Source: CAWACP01 sp963832965 (GTDB lineage Bacteria; Acidobacteriota; Terriglobia; Bryobacterales; Bryobacteraceae). From it: a stretch of 64,000 nt of DNA. Both the position numbers and the translations under genes were made by a program. The stretch's first letter is position 1. Each line of letters begins with the position of its first letter. Shown here in pieces: positions 34,553 to 43,202 of this stretch. The notes under the pieces are model-generated. The model saw only the letters and a program-made list of their open reading frames with translations. It was not told where the DNA came from and ran no database searches. The stretch spans positions 248,001 to 312,000 of the forward strand of contig CAWHVW010000001.1 of NCBI GenBank assembly GCA_963832965.1, written 5' to 3'.

Positions 34553-34900
34553 TCACTTACAGAGGCGCACGATCGCTTGCGGTTCGATCGCTTTGTTTCG
34601 GGTGCAGCATTCGGCGTACAGAAAACCAAGAAGCTCCTGCAACACGTCAGCGTTGGCCGAGTACCAAAGGTATGTTCCCTCGCGCTTCACTTTGACCAAA
34701 TCCTCGTTTTTCAGCTTGTCGAGGTGATGCGAAAGCGTTGATGCGGGGATGCCCAGCTCCGCCCCGACCTCGCCCACAACCATGCCGTCGGGATGCGCGG
34801 AAAGAAGGACACGCATAATGCGCAGGCGCGGGCCAGTTCCCATCGCCGAGAACATGTCCGCAAAGCGTGTAACCTCATCTTCGGTGGGCTTGGATGCCAT
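34553..34900 (-). CDS. arsR: ArsR-family repressor of the arsenic operon
   Basis: This 115-residue winged-helix protein includes RLRIMRVLLSAHPDGMVVGEVGAELGIPASTLSHHLDKLKNEDLVKVKREGTYLWYSA. The fold and the LSHHL recognition helix match ArsR/SmtB regulators. A Cys pair, AECCTRNK, lies near the C-terminus, as in ArsR variants that bind As(III) outside the DNA-binding helix. It is the first gene of the five-gene operon and has a palindrome just upstream, so autorepression relieved by arsenite is expected. Confidence 0.93.
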   Translation of the reverse strand: MASKPTEDEVTRFADMFSAMGTGPRLRIMRVLLSAHPDGMVVGEVGAELGIPASTLSHHLDKLKNEDLVKVKREGTYLWYSANADVLQELLGFLYAECCTRNKAIEPQAIVRLCK

Positions 34901-34914
34901 GCTTCCATCATTCT

Positions 34915-34930
34915 ATAGTTATCGAACTAT
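34915..34930. promoter_or_regulatory. Probable ArsR operator
   Basis: ATAGTT-ATCG-AACTAT is a perfect 6-bp dyad with a 4-bp centre, located 15 bp upstream of the arsR start codon. Its position and symmetry suit binding by an ArsR dimer. Confidence 0.7.
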
Positions 34931-35116
34931 GGAAAGCAAGAGCAAAAACACCGGGCGCCGCAATTCATGGCATCAGCCCACCATGCGCCTGCCATCGGGC
35001 GCGAGGCATGCATCAGCCAGGTCTGACCCATCATGCGGCGGACAGCTTCCGGAAAGGTCCAGTCTCCTGCGCGCCACAACGCGGGCGAAGCTCAGCCAAA
35101 TGAGCGCCCTCCAGTT

Positions 35117-35905
35117 TTACGCCGGGAAAAGATTCGTCATCCACGCAGTCCAGGCGGATTCGTCGCGCGCCACAACGGCCGCTGCCGTATCGCCGTAGAG
35201 ATAGAAGCTGACGGTGACGAATGCTTTCTCGCCGGCCGGGCACGCGGTGGCAAACACCGCACCCGGAGCGGGCAGATCGACGCGTAACAGCGTGTGTGGA
35301 TTCCCGCCAGTATTCAATGACTCCACGATGCCGCTCAATGGAGGGGCGCCGTCGCCCGCATTTCGCCGGTCGCCCGGCGCTGCCCCCGCAAGATTCAGGG
35401 CGCCCGCGAGCTTCTCCCATGCGCCCAGGGCCGCCGGCATCGCCAGGAGTTGGATTTGCGAACTCGGCTGGTCCGCGAAGTGCTCCAGATACAGCCGCAG
35501 AATGCGGAAGAATGAGGGCCAGCCGGATTCGACGCCGGTCAGTTGATCGTCCCAATCATCGGTCTCGGCGAAGAGGCTGTGCACTACGCGCACTATGCAT
35601 GTCCCGCCGCCACGGGCCTCCACCGTCCATTCGGTGGCCACGGTGGGCCCGTTTGGCCCCCACGAGTCTTCCTTCGCGAAGCGATGCGGCGCGTCCCATT
35701 CGGTGATCGTGGCGGCTGCGTCCATGCCCCCTCCGAAGTGGTGAGTGATGGTGCCGCCGAGGCGGCCATCCACCTCGGTGGGTACAAACCATGCGCCCAC
35801 GCCCGGACCGGTGGCGATTGCTTGCCACACCTGTTCCGGGGTGCCCGGTACTTCGATTTCCACCTGCACTGAACGGCGTCCGTTCGCTTCTTTCTTTACG
35901 CTCAT
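35117..35905 (-). CDS. SRPBCC (AHSA1-like) domain protein
   Basis: The 262-residue product shows the START/SRPBCC pattern: VQVEIEVPGTPEQVWQAIATGPGVGAWFVPTEVD at residues ~13-46, then ATITEWDAPHRFAKED and a long C-terminal helix, HSLFAETDDWDDQLTGVESGWPSFFRILRLYLEHF. A second, less clear beta-rich part follows. These helix-grip proteins bind hydrophobic ligands. Pairs of an ArsR-like regulator with an SRPBCC protein in one operon are common in bacteria. Its ATG overlaps the regulator stop by four bases, so the two are co-translated. Confidence 0.85.
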   Translation of the reverse strand: MSVKKEANGRRSVQVEIEVPGTPEQVWQAIATGPGVGAWFVPTEVDGRLGGTITHHFGGGMDAAATITEWDAPHRFAKEDSWGPNGPTVATEWTVEARGGGTCIVRVVHSLFAETDDWDDQLTGVESGWPSFFRILRLYLEHFADQPSSQIQLLAMPAALGAWEKLAGALNLAGAAPGDRRNAGDGAPPLSGIVESLNTGGNPHTLLRVDLPAPGAVFATACPAGEKAFVTVSFYLYGDTAAAVVARDESAWTAWMTNLFPA

Positions 35906-36501
35906 ACTGCGGTCTCCTTGTTTTGTTGGGGTAACGGGTGCGCCACCAGAACGAGGCGGTGACTGCGTCCGCCCGGGGCGGAAGCGTCGTGATAACGGGC
36001 CGCCAGCTGCGTGATCGCGGCGGTGAGTTCGTTGCTGAATTGCGCGCGCTCGGCGGCCGAGCGGAAGCGGATTTCGGTGTCGATCGAGAGCGTGGCGAGG
36101 CGCTTGCCGGTTTCACGTGCGCGGGTGGCGAGTTCGCTGACTTCGCGGACTACGCGGGCCGCCAGCGCGATCAGGTAGCCCGCCGACAGGCGGTCGCGGC
36201 TGCGCCCAGGGTCGGACGCCGCGGGGCCCATGGCGGCGGGCGAAACGACGTAAGTCGACGCGGTGGCTTCCACCAGGCGCTCGGTGATGCCGCCCCACTT
36301 TCGTTCGCTGGTAGGGCGCACCAGGTGGTGGCTCTCCAGGGCGCGCAGGTGGTAGTTCACTTTTTGGCGTGGCAGGGAGAGGCGCGCGGCAAGGGTGGCC
36401 GCCGAAGCGGGCTCCGACAATTCGGCCAGCAGCCGCGCGCGAACCGGGTCCAGAGCGGCGGCGGCGGCCTGCGGAGACTGTATGACCTCGACATCCAGCA
36501 C
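35902..36501 (-). CDS. ArsR-like winged-helix transcriptional regulator
   Basis: The 199-residue product has its DNA-binding part at residues ~8-75: ALDPVRARLLAELSEPASAATLAARLSLPRQKVNYHLRALESHHLV. The remaining ~120 residues are mostly helical and not recognised. No metal-binding cysteines are present, so it probably senses an organic signal or pairs with the SRPBCC protein that follows it. It is first in a two-gene operon and has a near-ideal palindrome just upstream of its start. Confidence 0.85.
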   Translation of the reverse strand: MLDVEVIQSPQAAAAALDPVRARLLAELSEPASAATLAARLSLPRQKVNYHLRALESHHLVRPTSERKWGGITERLVEATASTYVVSPAAMGPAASDPGRSRDRLSAGYLIALAARVVREVSELATRARETGKRLATLSIDTEIRFRSAAERAQFSNELTAAITQLAARYHDASAPGGRSHRLVLVAHPLPQQNKETAV

Positions 36502-36515
36502 GAGAATATTAGAAC

Positions 36516-36537
36516 ATTGACAAATTAAGTTGTCAAT
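36516..36537. promoter_or_regulatory. Palindromic operator upstream of the ArsR-like regulator
   Basis: ATTGACAA-ATTAAG-TTGTCAAT is a perfect 8-bp dyad with a 6-bp AT-rich centre, 15 bp upstream of the start codon at 36501. TTGACA inside the dyad also resembles a -35 box, which suggests that repressor and polymerase compete for it. Confidence 0.8.
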
Positions 36538-36793
36538 AGGGAAACCGCGACGCCGCGGGCCTCACTGGCTGCGACGGATCCGCTGAAACGCCGTTCACGG
36601 CGGCCTGCCGATAAGAGTTTGCGACCGGCGGAGCAACGGCGTGGAAGCGAGATTTCGTGTTATCGGAATTCGGGGCACCTCTAATAAGACCGCCGTTTCC
36701 CGGCAACTTGACGCGGGCAGGCCAACTTCCGGATACGTCGCGATTCAGGAGTTGACCAACTCTCGATTGGCTACACTGAACTGAATCACGGGA

Positions 36794-39358
36794 ATGCCCC
36801 TATCGACAGGCACAAAACTCGGCCCGTACGAAATCCTCGCGCCACTCGGCGCGGGCGGCATGGGCGAGGTGTATCGTGCCCGCGATACCCGCCTGAACCG
36901 CGACGTCGCCCTCAAGATCCTGCCCGGCGACGTGGCCGACGATCTCCGCCGCCAGCGCTTCGCGCAGGAAGCCCGCGCCGTCGCCGCGCTGAACCACCCC
37001 AACATCGTTGCCATCTACGATGTCGGCGACGGCTACATCGTCAGCGAACTGGTCGATGGCGAACCGCTGTGTGGCGGCATACTCTCCGTCCGCAGGACCA
37101 TCGAAATCGCCCTGCAGATCGCCAGCGGACTCGCCGCCGCTCACGACGCGGGCATCGTCCACCGCGATCTCAAGCCCGACAATATCCTGCTCACCCGCGA
37201 CGGACGGCCCAAGATCCTGGATTTCGGACTTGCTAAAGTGCTGGAAAAAACCGCTGCCATCCACGGCCAGACGGTCACGGTGCGCACTGAGGCGGGAGTG
37301 GTGATGGGCACGCCGGGCTACATGAGTCCCGAGCAGGTCCGCGGCGTGGCGGCCGACCACCGCAGCGACATCTTCAGCTTCGGCGTCATCCTCCACGAGT
37401 TGCTCACCGGCAAGCGCGCCTTCTGCAGCGAGACGTCGGCGGAGACCATGACGGCGATTCTCAAACAGGAAGCGCCGGAGTTGCCGGGAGCAGTGCCGGC
37501 GGCGTTGCGAGAGATCGTGGTGCATTGCCTGGAAAAGGAGGCGCCGCGTAGATTTCAGTCGGCGCACGATCTGGGGTTCGCGCTCTCGCAGGCCGGCGCG
37601 CACAGCGGCAGCCAGAGCGCAATCGCTCCGGCCGCGCCTTCGCGCAAGATGTGGTGGCAGCTCGCCCTGGTGGCGGTCTTGCTCGTGGCGGCCGTGGTCG
37701 GCTCACGCCTTCTGTGGCGGGATGCCCCCGTACCGCAGTGGTCCGGCGTGCTGCTGGGCGGGCCCGAAATGGCGCTCAACCCGCGCCTCTCGCCGGACGG
37801 CCATCTGCTCGCTTTCGTCGCCATCGACCAGGCCCAGACCCAGTTGGCCGTGATGACCCCGGAATCCGGGAACTGGTCCATTCTGACTCACCGGCGCGAT
37901 CGCGGCGTAATCGGGCAGATCAGTTGGTCGCCCGACGGTTCGCGGATCTACTATGACCGCGCCAGCGACGTGCCCCTCGGCGTCTATAGCGTGCCGGTGC
38001 TGGGCGGCGAAGAGCAACTGGTGCTGGAGAATGCTTCGTCGCCCGAAGTGCTGCCCGACGGTAGCCTGCTGCTCAACCGCCCCAAGGCCAAAGGGCAGTT
38101 GCAGGTGTACCGTTTCTGGCCGGACACCGGGCGTTTCCAGGAATTTGCTTTGGAAACATCGGCCACGGCGTTCGACGCAGGCTGTTACCGCGTGGCGCCG
38201 GGGGCCAGGGAAGTCATCGTCTACGCATCCCCCATCGGGCGCGGGGGCGAGGGTCTGGGACTGTATGCCATCGACCTCACCTCCAACGCCATCCGGCGGC
38301 TCGGCCTGACGGAACAGGAAGCGGCCGTCACTTCGGGCTGGACCGTTGCGGCCGATGGCAAGTCCATCCTGGCCGCGCTCCCCGCCGGATCAATGACACG
38401 CCTCGTCGCCAGGCCTACTAACGGCCGGGCCGCCGCACGAACGCTTTTCACCGTGACCAATTCCATCTGGCATGTCGACGCGGGCGGGAACCAGAGCCTG
38501 TTCCTGGATCTCGTGGACCGTCCCTATGAACTGGTGAGTCTTTCGCCAGGCGGCGGACCTTCCACGAGGATTGCCGCTTTTCCCACGGGGGTCACTCCAG
38601 ACCAGATCCTCTTACTGCCGGACGGCCGGACGGTGACGCCCGCTTACGTCTCCGGCAACGTCCGCCTCATGGCGGTGGAGAAAGGAAAGAATCCCGTTCC
38701 CTTCGTAAAGACTCCCGAAGAAACCGCCGCGCCCATTACTCTGGCGGGTCCGCGGGCGATTGCCTTCGTCATCGGTCCCGCGCCGCACCAAACCATTGCC
38801 CTCGCGGAGACATCCACCGGGCGCGTCACGCGCCGTATCGCGCAGGGCAAAGGTGTGATCACGGCACTGACCGCTTCGGCGGATGGCGCGACGCTCTACT
38901 TCTGCGCGGGAGGCGTCGTGTGGACGGTTCCCTCCGCGGGCGGCGAACCGCACGCCGTGTCCACCGGCGAAGGTGTCGTAATGGAGCCTTCCGGCAGCAG
39001 CCTGATTGTGGCGCGTGGGGATAGCACACACATCAGGATGTTCCATGTACCGATTGACGGCGCCGCCGAAAGGGAGATCCCATTGGAAGCGTCGGACCCC
39101 TTGTTCACCGGGAACGGCGGATATTTCTCATCTGGCTCCATCGATGCCCACGGCCGCATGCTGATCTCGCTCGACCCGTTGGACTCGTGGTTCAATTCAA
39201 TCGCGATTCTGGATACTGCCACCGGGCGCATCACGCGCGTCCCCGGCGACACCTTAAGCGACCATCATTCCGCCGTCTGGACTCCCGACGGCCGGATCCT
39301 CGCCACGCAGGTCGGCCTGCGCGCCACCCTTTGGAAATTCCAGCCCGAACCAAATTAA
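36794..39358 (+). CDS. Transmembrane Ser/Thr protein kinase with C-terminal beta-propeller
   Basis: The 854-residue product opens with MPLSTGTKLGPYEILAPLG and has all catalytic motifs: GAGGMGEV (19-26), lysine in VALK (41), HRDLKPDN (from 123), DFG (143-145) and SPE (178-180). One membrane segment lies at ~288-305 (WWQLALVAVLLVAAVVGS). The ~545-residue extracytoplasmic part has propeller-type blades (LSPDGHLLAFVA, WSPDGSRIYYD, WTPDGRILATQV). It is the third kinase of this architecture in the window but is clearly diverged from the others. The ~250 bp upstream holds no gene. Confidence 0.92.
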   Translation: MPLSTGTKLGPYEILAPLGAGGMGEVYRARDTRLNRDVALKILPGDVADDLRRQRFAQEARAVAALNHPNIVAIYDVGDGYIVSELVDGEPLCGGILSVRRTIEIALQIASGLAAAHDAGIVHRDLKPDNILLTRDGRPKILDFGLAKVLEKTAAIHGQTVTVRTEAGVVMGTPGYMSPEQVRGVAADHRSDIFSFGVILHELLTGKRAFCSETSAETMTAILKQEAPELPGAVPAALREIVVHCLEKEAPRRFQSAHDLGFALSQAGAHSGSQSAIAPAAPSRKMWWQLALVAVLLVAAVVGSRLLWRDAPVPQWSGVLLGGPEMALNPRLSPDGHLLAFVAIDQAQTQLAVMTPESGNWSILTHRRDRGVIGQISWSPDGSRIYYDRASDVPLGVYSVPVLGGEEQLVLENASSPEVLPDGSLLLNRPKAKGQLQVYRFWPDTGRFQEFALETSATAFDAGCYRVAPGAREVIVYASPIGRGGEGLGLYAIDLTSNAIRRLGLTEQEAAVTSGWTVAADGKSILAALPAGSMTRLVARPTNGRAAARTLFTVTNSIWHVDAGGNQSLFLDLVDRPYELVSLSPGGGPSTRIAAFPTGVTPDQILLLPDGRTVTPAYVSGNVRLMAVEKGKNPVPFVKTPEETAAPITLAGPRAIAFVIGPAPHQTIALAETSTGRVTRRIAQGKGVITALTASADGATLYFCAGGVVWTVPSAGGEPHAVSTGEGVVMEPSGSSLIVARGDSTHIRMFHVPIDGAAEREIPLEASDPLFTGNGGYFSSGSIDAHGRMLISLDPLDSWFNSIAILDTATGRITRVPGDTLSDHHSAVWTPDGRILATQVGLRATLWKFQPEPN

Positions 39359-39599
39359 ATCGACTGTCCGACAAGCTAAACTCGTCTAACCTCTTCAAAT
39401 GCCTCTTCAGGCGACGCATGTCCGCAATGCCGTCCCATCCCTGCCCGTTCTCGGCCAGCGTAAGCTCGTGCGCCGGGAAAGCCTGATGTTGTGGCCCGAT
39501 CGAAACGATCAGGAGAAAATGTTCGGAAGCAGCGTCGGCACTGGGTGGGCTGGTGGGATGTTCAGAATGAAGCCGGTGCTCAAACAATGGAGCGGGAGA

Positions 39600-39755
39600 C
39601 GGGACTCGATATACACAACCTCGGGGAATTCCGCGAGGATCTGCGGCAAGGCGTTGAGAACGTATTCGATACCCTGGTTCGGCGAAAAGCAGGCCGAAGG
39701 TGAGCAGCACCACCTTGCCCTCGACTCCGAATTGCGGATCCTGGAGGTCTCTTTC
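39600..39755 (-). pseudogene. Scrap of a group 1/4 glycosyltransferase
   Basis: Two overlapping minus-strand frames give FGVEGKVVLLTFGLL and then SPNQGIEYVLNALPQILAEF, which together are a contiguous glycosyltransferase core segment. The join needs removal of one T from the TTTT at 39685-39688. Sequence on both sides is unrelated, so only ~50 codons survive. The surrounding stretch 39359-39962 contains no other supported gene. Confidence 0.6.
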
Positions 39756-39962
39756 ATGAGTCTCTTCCCAGTCCGGTGCTCTCAGCAGACCTGGATGCGC
39801 CGGTAGTTGGGCCGCCACATTGTGTCAGTGCTTTCGGAAACAGCTTTGTTGCGGCATGAACGCCAGGCGACCGGTGGAGGAACTGACCGCGCGGGGTCAC
39901 GGGACCGAATCTGGCCGATGCCGCCGCCGCGCATGGCCGGACGGTCCGCCTCACAAGCGGCG

Positions 39963-40154
39963 TCACCGCGGAAGCCGGAAACTGCTTACGCTGCCCCACA
40001 ACCCAACTACTTGCAGCAGCCAGACACAAACGCAAATCACTACGACAACGTTCAGAATCGATTTGATGCTGGAGGCCATGGGGATATACCTGTTGATCAG
40101 ATACAAAGCTACTCCGACTACGACCAGCACTACGACAAGATTCAGCAGAGGCAT
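39963..40154 (-). CDS. Small Thivi_2564-type membrane protein
   Basis: The 63-residue product begins MPLLNLVVVLVVVGVALYLINRYIPMASSIKSILN and continues VVVVICVCVWLLQVVGLWG. This matches the small two-segment membrane family named Thivi_2564, with the conserved N-x-(Y/I)-I-P-M-A-x-x-I-K loop between the segments. Function unknown. An AAGGA lies seven bases upstream of the chosen ATG. Confidence 0.8.
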   Translation of the reverse strand: MPLLNLVVVLVVVGVALYLINRYIPMASSIKSILNVVVVICVCVWLLQVVGLWGSVSSFRLPR

Positions 40155-40560
40155 TTTGTATTCCTTCGCGGGGTTCAAGAGCAATCCGAAGGCCCAAGCG
40201 CGTGAGCCTTATGACCAACGGCGGCGCCCTGGGGCGAGGCGACCCGGCAACGGGTTCGCGAGGGAAGTTGCCGAAGCCGTACCGGCCGTTCCTCGCACCA
40301 TAAGGCTCATGATCTTCACGCCGGCGGCAATACCTGCACTTCCTGAGAAGATTCTGCACAGTCTTTCGCAAGCGGGCACTTGCCCACGGTTCCCGGCAAC
40401 GAAACACTCGCGTTCCGCCGAAACTCCCGCAAGATGAACGGGCTGTTGGCTCGACGACGTCGAAAGCGGCTCAGGCCTCGACGAAAAGAGCCCCGTACCG
40501 GTGAGTCCCGGTACATTGGACCCCACGGTGCTCTCTGTCTGACCGAACAGGAGCATGTAA
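40155..40560. other. Non-coding stretch with an 11-bp inverted repeat
   Basis: No gene is supported. TGAGCCTTATG (40203-40213) is repeated inverted as CATAAGGCTCA (40299-40309), bounding ~107 bp. This could be the remains of a small element or chance. The last ~30 bp carry the ribosome binding site (AGGAG) of the next gene. Confidence 0.4.
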
Positions 40561-41256
40561 ATGCACAAAACACCCGTAGTAATTCTCGCAATTGCCGGTT
40601 TCATGAGTACCGTCGCTTTCGCGGCGGACAGAGAAGTTAAGGTTGACGACAGGCTGGACGCTTCGGCCGACGCGCTGACCGATATGGCCAAGGCCTCCGA
40701 CCGAGGAATCCCCCACGATCTGCTCGATAAGGCGCGCTGCGTCGTGGTTATCCCCGGGATGAAAAAGGCCGGTTTCATCTTCGGCGCAAAGTTTGGCAGC
40801 GGCTTCGCGGTATGCCGCCGCGAGGGTGGATCAGGCTGGAGCGCTCCGGCCGCGATGGCGGTTGAAGGTGGAAGTGTCGGGTTCCAGATTGGCCTCTCGG
40901 ACACCGATATCGTGTTGCTGGTTATGAACGAAGGCGGCATGAGGCACCTCTTGTCCGACAAGTTTACGGTCGGTGGCGAAGCCACGGCGGCGGCGGGCCC
41001 GATTGGCCGCGACGCAAGCGCCGAGACGGACGCCATGATGAACGCGGAAATGCTGTCGTATTCCCGTTCACGCGGGCTGTTCGCGGGCATCTCGATCGAA
41101 GGCGCGACGCTGCGTCCGGATGGCGAAGCCAACCGGGAACTCTACGGCCGCGACGCAACGAATCGCGAAATTCTGACGGGCGACTTTCACACGCCGGCAG
41201 TTGCCAGCGGGTTTGAACACGCGCTCAACTGGGATTCGGCCGAGCGCACCCGGTAG
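40561..41256 (+). CDS. SYLF-domain (YSC84-like) lipid-binding protein
   Basis: The 231-residue product has a signal peptide (VVILAIAGFMSTVAFAAD). The SYLF core follows: IPHDLLDKARCVVVIPGMKKAGFIFGAKFGSGFAVCR, then GGSVGFQIGLSDTDIVLLVMN and LSYSRSRGLFAGISIEGATLRPD. In eukaryotes this domain binds phosphoinositides; in bacteria it is found in exported proteins of unknown role. It is the first of three plus-strand genes of envelope type. Confidence 0.9.
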   Translation: MHKTPVVILAIAGFMSTVAFAADREVKVDDRLDASADALTDMAKASDRGIPHDLLDKARCVVVIPGMKKAGFIFGAKFGSGFAVCRREGGSGWSAPAAMAVEGGSVGFQIGLSDTDIVLLVMNEGGMRHLLSDKFTVGGEATAAAGPIGRDASAETDAMMNAEMLSYSRSRGLFAGISIEGATLRPDGEANRELYGRDATNREILTGDFHTPAVASGFEHALNWDSAERTR

Positions 41257-41349
41257 CTGCAAGTCGTAAGGGCAAACCGCCGGGCGCCTCCAGCAGGCGT
41301 CTGGCGTTGCCGTTTGGGTCTCGCCGTAGCGGCGGAACCATAGGACACC

Positions 41350-41811
41350 ATGAGCACATTCTTCAGAAATGCACGTACCCGAGTGGCCCTGGCGGCCACT
41401 CTCTTTGCGTTCTGCGCCGTTGCCCGCGAGCACACCGCGATGAACGGCACATGGACGCTGGCGCCCGGCCGGAGCGATTTCGCCGGCCAGCGCGCCATTC
41501 AAAGCGGCACGGTGACGATCGACGAGCGGCAGGGTAACATCACCGTCTCGCGCAGTTTCGTCTATGAAGGCGCAGCCGGCGAGACCGTGTTCTACAACGA
41601 CACCACCGACGGCCAGAACGACGCCACCATTCACACCGGCAACGATCTCAAAAGCAAGACCAGGTGGGATCACGACGTCCTGAAGGTGACCACCACCCGG
41701 GCCGGCGAGACTACGCTCGAAACTTACACCCTTGCCGGGGATGGCGCCATGATCGTCAGCGTCGTGCGGCCGGAGCACAAAACGATCACCCTCGTGTTCC
41801 AGCGCAAATAG
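41350..41811 (+). CDS. Secreted hypothetical protein
   Basis: The 153-residue product has a signal peptide (RVALAATLFAFCAVA). The mature part starts NGTWTLAPGRSDFAG, a pattern seen in many exported acidobacterial proteins, and is predicted to be mostly beta strands. No catalytic motif is visible and no family is assigned with certainty. An AGGA precedes the ATG. It lies ~90 bp after the SYLF gene. Confidence 0.65.
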   Translation: MSTFFRNARTRVALAATLFAFCAVAREHTAMNGTWTLAPGRSDFAGQRAIQSGTVTIDERQGNITVSRSFVYEGAAGETVFYNDTTDGQNDATIHTGNDLKSKTRWDHDVLKVTTTRAGETTLETYTLAGDGAMIVSVVRPEHKTITLVFQRK

Positions 41812-41865
41812 AGCTGGCTGTCGAGCCATCCGGCAAATTTCAGCATCCGCGGAGAGGCTAAGCCC

Positions 41866-42396
41866 ATGGACAATCCATTGCCACGCCGGGCCGCGGCGAA
41901 TCCCACGCAGTACAACATTGACGCCATCGCCACCCTCGAGCGAGATGCCCTCGGCCGCAGGACTGCCACGGAGCGAACCAGCGACATAATTACAAAGCTT
42001 GTCGGCAACGTCGGATTCCTGCTCGCCCAGGCGCTTCTGATCGCCGGATGGAGCCTGGTGAATCTTCACGTAATTCCCGGGCTCAAAGCGTTTGATCCAT
42101 TTCCTTTCGGCGTGCTGGCCCTCGTGGTCTCTTCCGAAAGCGTGTTCCTGACCATCTTTGTGCTGATCAGTCAGAGCCGGATGGCCCGCCAGTCCGAACG
42201 CCGCTCCCATCTGGATCTCCAGGTGGGCATGCTTTCCGAGCAGGAACTGACCACCATCCTTCAAATGCTCCAGAAGCTATGCCAGCACATGGGCGTGAAT
42301 GTGGATTCCTCCAGGCAGGAGGTTCAATCGTTCAGCAAAACAACGGACGTGCACAAGCTGGCCAGTGAGCTGGAAGACAGGCTTCCGGAGAAATGA
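41866..42396 (+). CDS. DUF1003 family membrane protein
   Basis: The 176-residue protein shows the DUF1003 pattern: two membrane segments (GNVGFLLAQALLIAGWSLVN, then FGVLALVVSSESVFLTIFVLIS) joined by a short loop with FDPFPF, followed by SQSRMARQSERRSHLDLQV, a conserved basic stretch, and a helical cytoplasmic tail. The function of the family is unknown. GGAGAGG precedes the start. It lies 54 bp after the preceding gene, so a shared transcript is likely. Confidence 0.9.
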   Translation: MDNPLPRRAAANPTQYNIDAIATLERDALGRRTATERTSDIITKLVGNVGFLLAQALLIAGWSLVNLHVIPGLKAFDPFPFGVLALVVSSESVFLTIFVLISQSRMARQSERRSHLDLQVGMLSEQELTTILQMLQKLCQHMGVNVDSSRQEVQSFSKTTDVHKLASELEDRLPEK

Positions 42397-42412
42397 CGTT
42401 AGCGAATCCCAA

Positions 42413-43120
42413 TCAGGGGGTTGTGTCCGGATTCTGCGCCCCGTGTCCATTGTTCAGATGCATCCGGGAAAGCAGGGAGTGGGGTCCGCTATAGAGGAAC
42501 TCCAGGGCTATGTTCCCGGCCATGGATACCAGCAGGTTGTAATTACCGATGCGAAGCGCATCCTCGGCGCCGTAACGGCCCGGGTACCAGGCATAAACGG
42601 CCGTCATGGAGCCTGCATACGGCGCAACCAGCGCGGGGACGGAGAAGACGCGGTGCCCGTCTTCGCCACGGCGTGCGGTAAACGTGGAAATCACCGCATG
42701 ACGCAGCCGCGGCAACACGCCTTTGCAGTCGCACCGGTAGTACAGCGTATCTTCCTTGAATGCTTCCGCCAGCGCATAACGCGTCGTGGTGGTAACCGCC
42801 GCGATTCCGAAATCGGATATGAATCGCTTACTGTAACCCTCGGCGCCCTGCCCCCACTCCGGAGGTGAATTGCCGTACTGGCCAATGCCGGCTGTAAGCG
42901 CCGCTCCAACGACGGGATAAGGGCCAAACGCGTCGAACACATAGTTGTGGATCTTCGTTCTCTGTGTTGGGCGCGTGTAGGAGAGGTCCGGCCGGGCCAG
43001 GTTTGAGCCGGCCAACGGGCTCGATGAAACATTCGCGTTGGCCAACGATAGCTGCTGTGCCGGTACGCCAGAGGCGGCGAGAAAGAACCCCATGGGGACG
43101 ATGATCCAGATGCTGCTCAT
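42413..43120 (-). CDS. Secreted hypothetical protein
   Basis: The 235-residue product has a signal peptide (WIIVPMGFFLAASGVPAQ). The mature part has hydrophobic stretches (FGPYPVVGAALTAGIGQYGN, ALVAPYAGSMTAVYAWYPG) and a short Cys pair, YRCDCKG. The pattern suggests a membrane-associated or outer-membrane protein known from Acidobacteriota only as hypothetical. A GGAGA lies seven bases before the ATG. It is convergent with the DUF1003 gene. Confidence 0.6.
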   Translation of the reverse strand: MSSIWIIVPMGFFLAASGVPAQQLSLANANVSSSPLAGSNLARPDLSYTRPTQRTKIHNYVFDAFGPYPVVGAALTAGIGQYGNSPPEWGQGAEGYSKRFISDFGIAAVTTTTRYALAEAFKEDTLYYRCDCKGVLPRLRHAVISTFTARRGEDGHRVFSVPALVAPYAGSMTAVYAWYPGRYGAEDALRIGNYNLLVSMAGNIALEFLYSGPHSLLSRMHLNNGHGAQNPDTTP

Positions 43121-43202
43121 GTGATTTCTCCACTGTGGCTCTGAAGCGGTGACTGCGGGGCCCGGCCACAGAGTTCCGGCCCCGCATCACGTCACAATCC
43201 GG

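Noticed and set aside
36752..36777. Promoter-like TTGACC and TACACT upstream of the third kinase
   Set aside because: The spacer is only 14 bp, too short for a normal sigma-70 promoter. Not reported as a feature.
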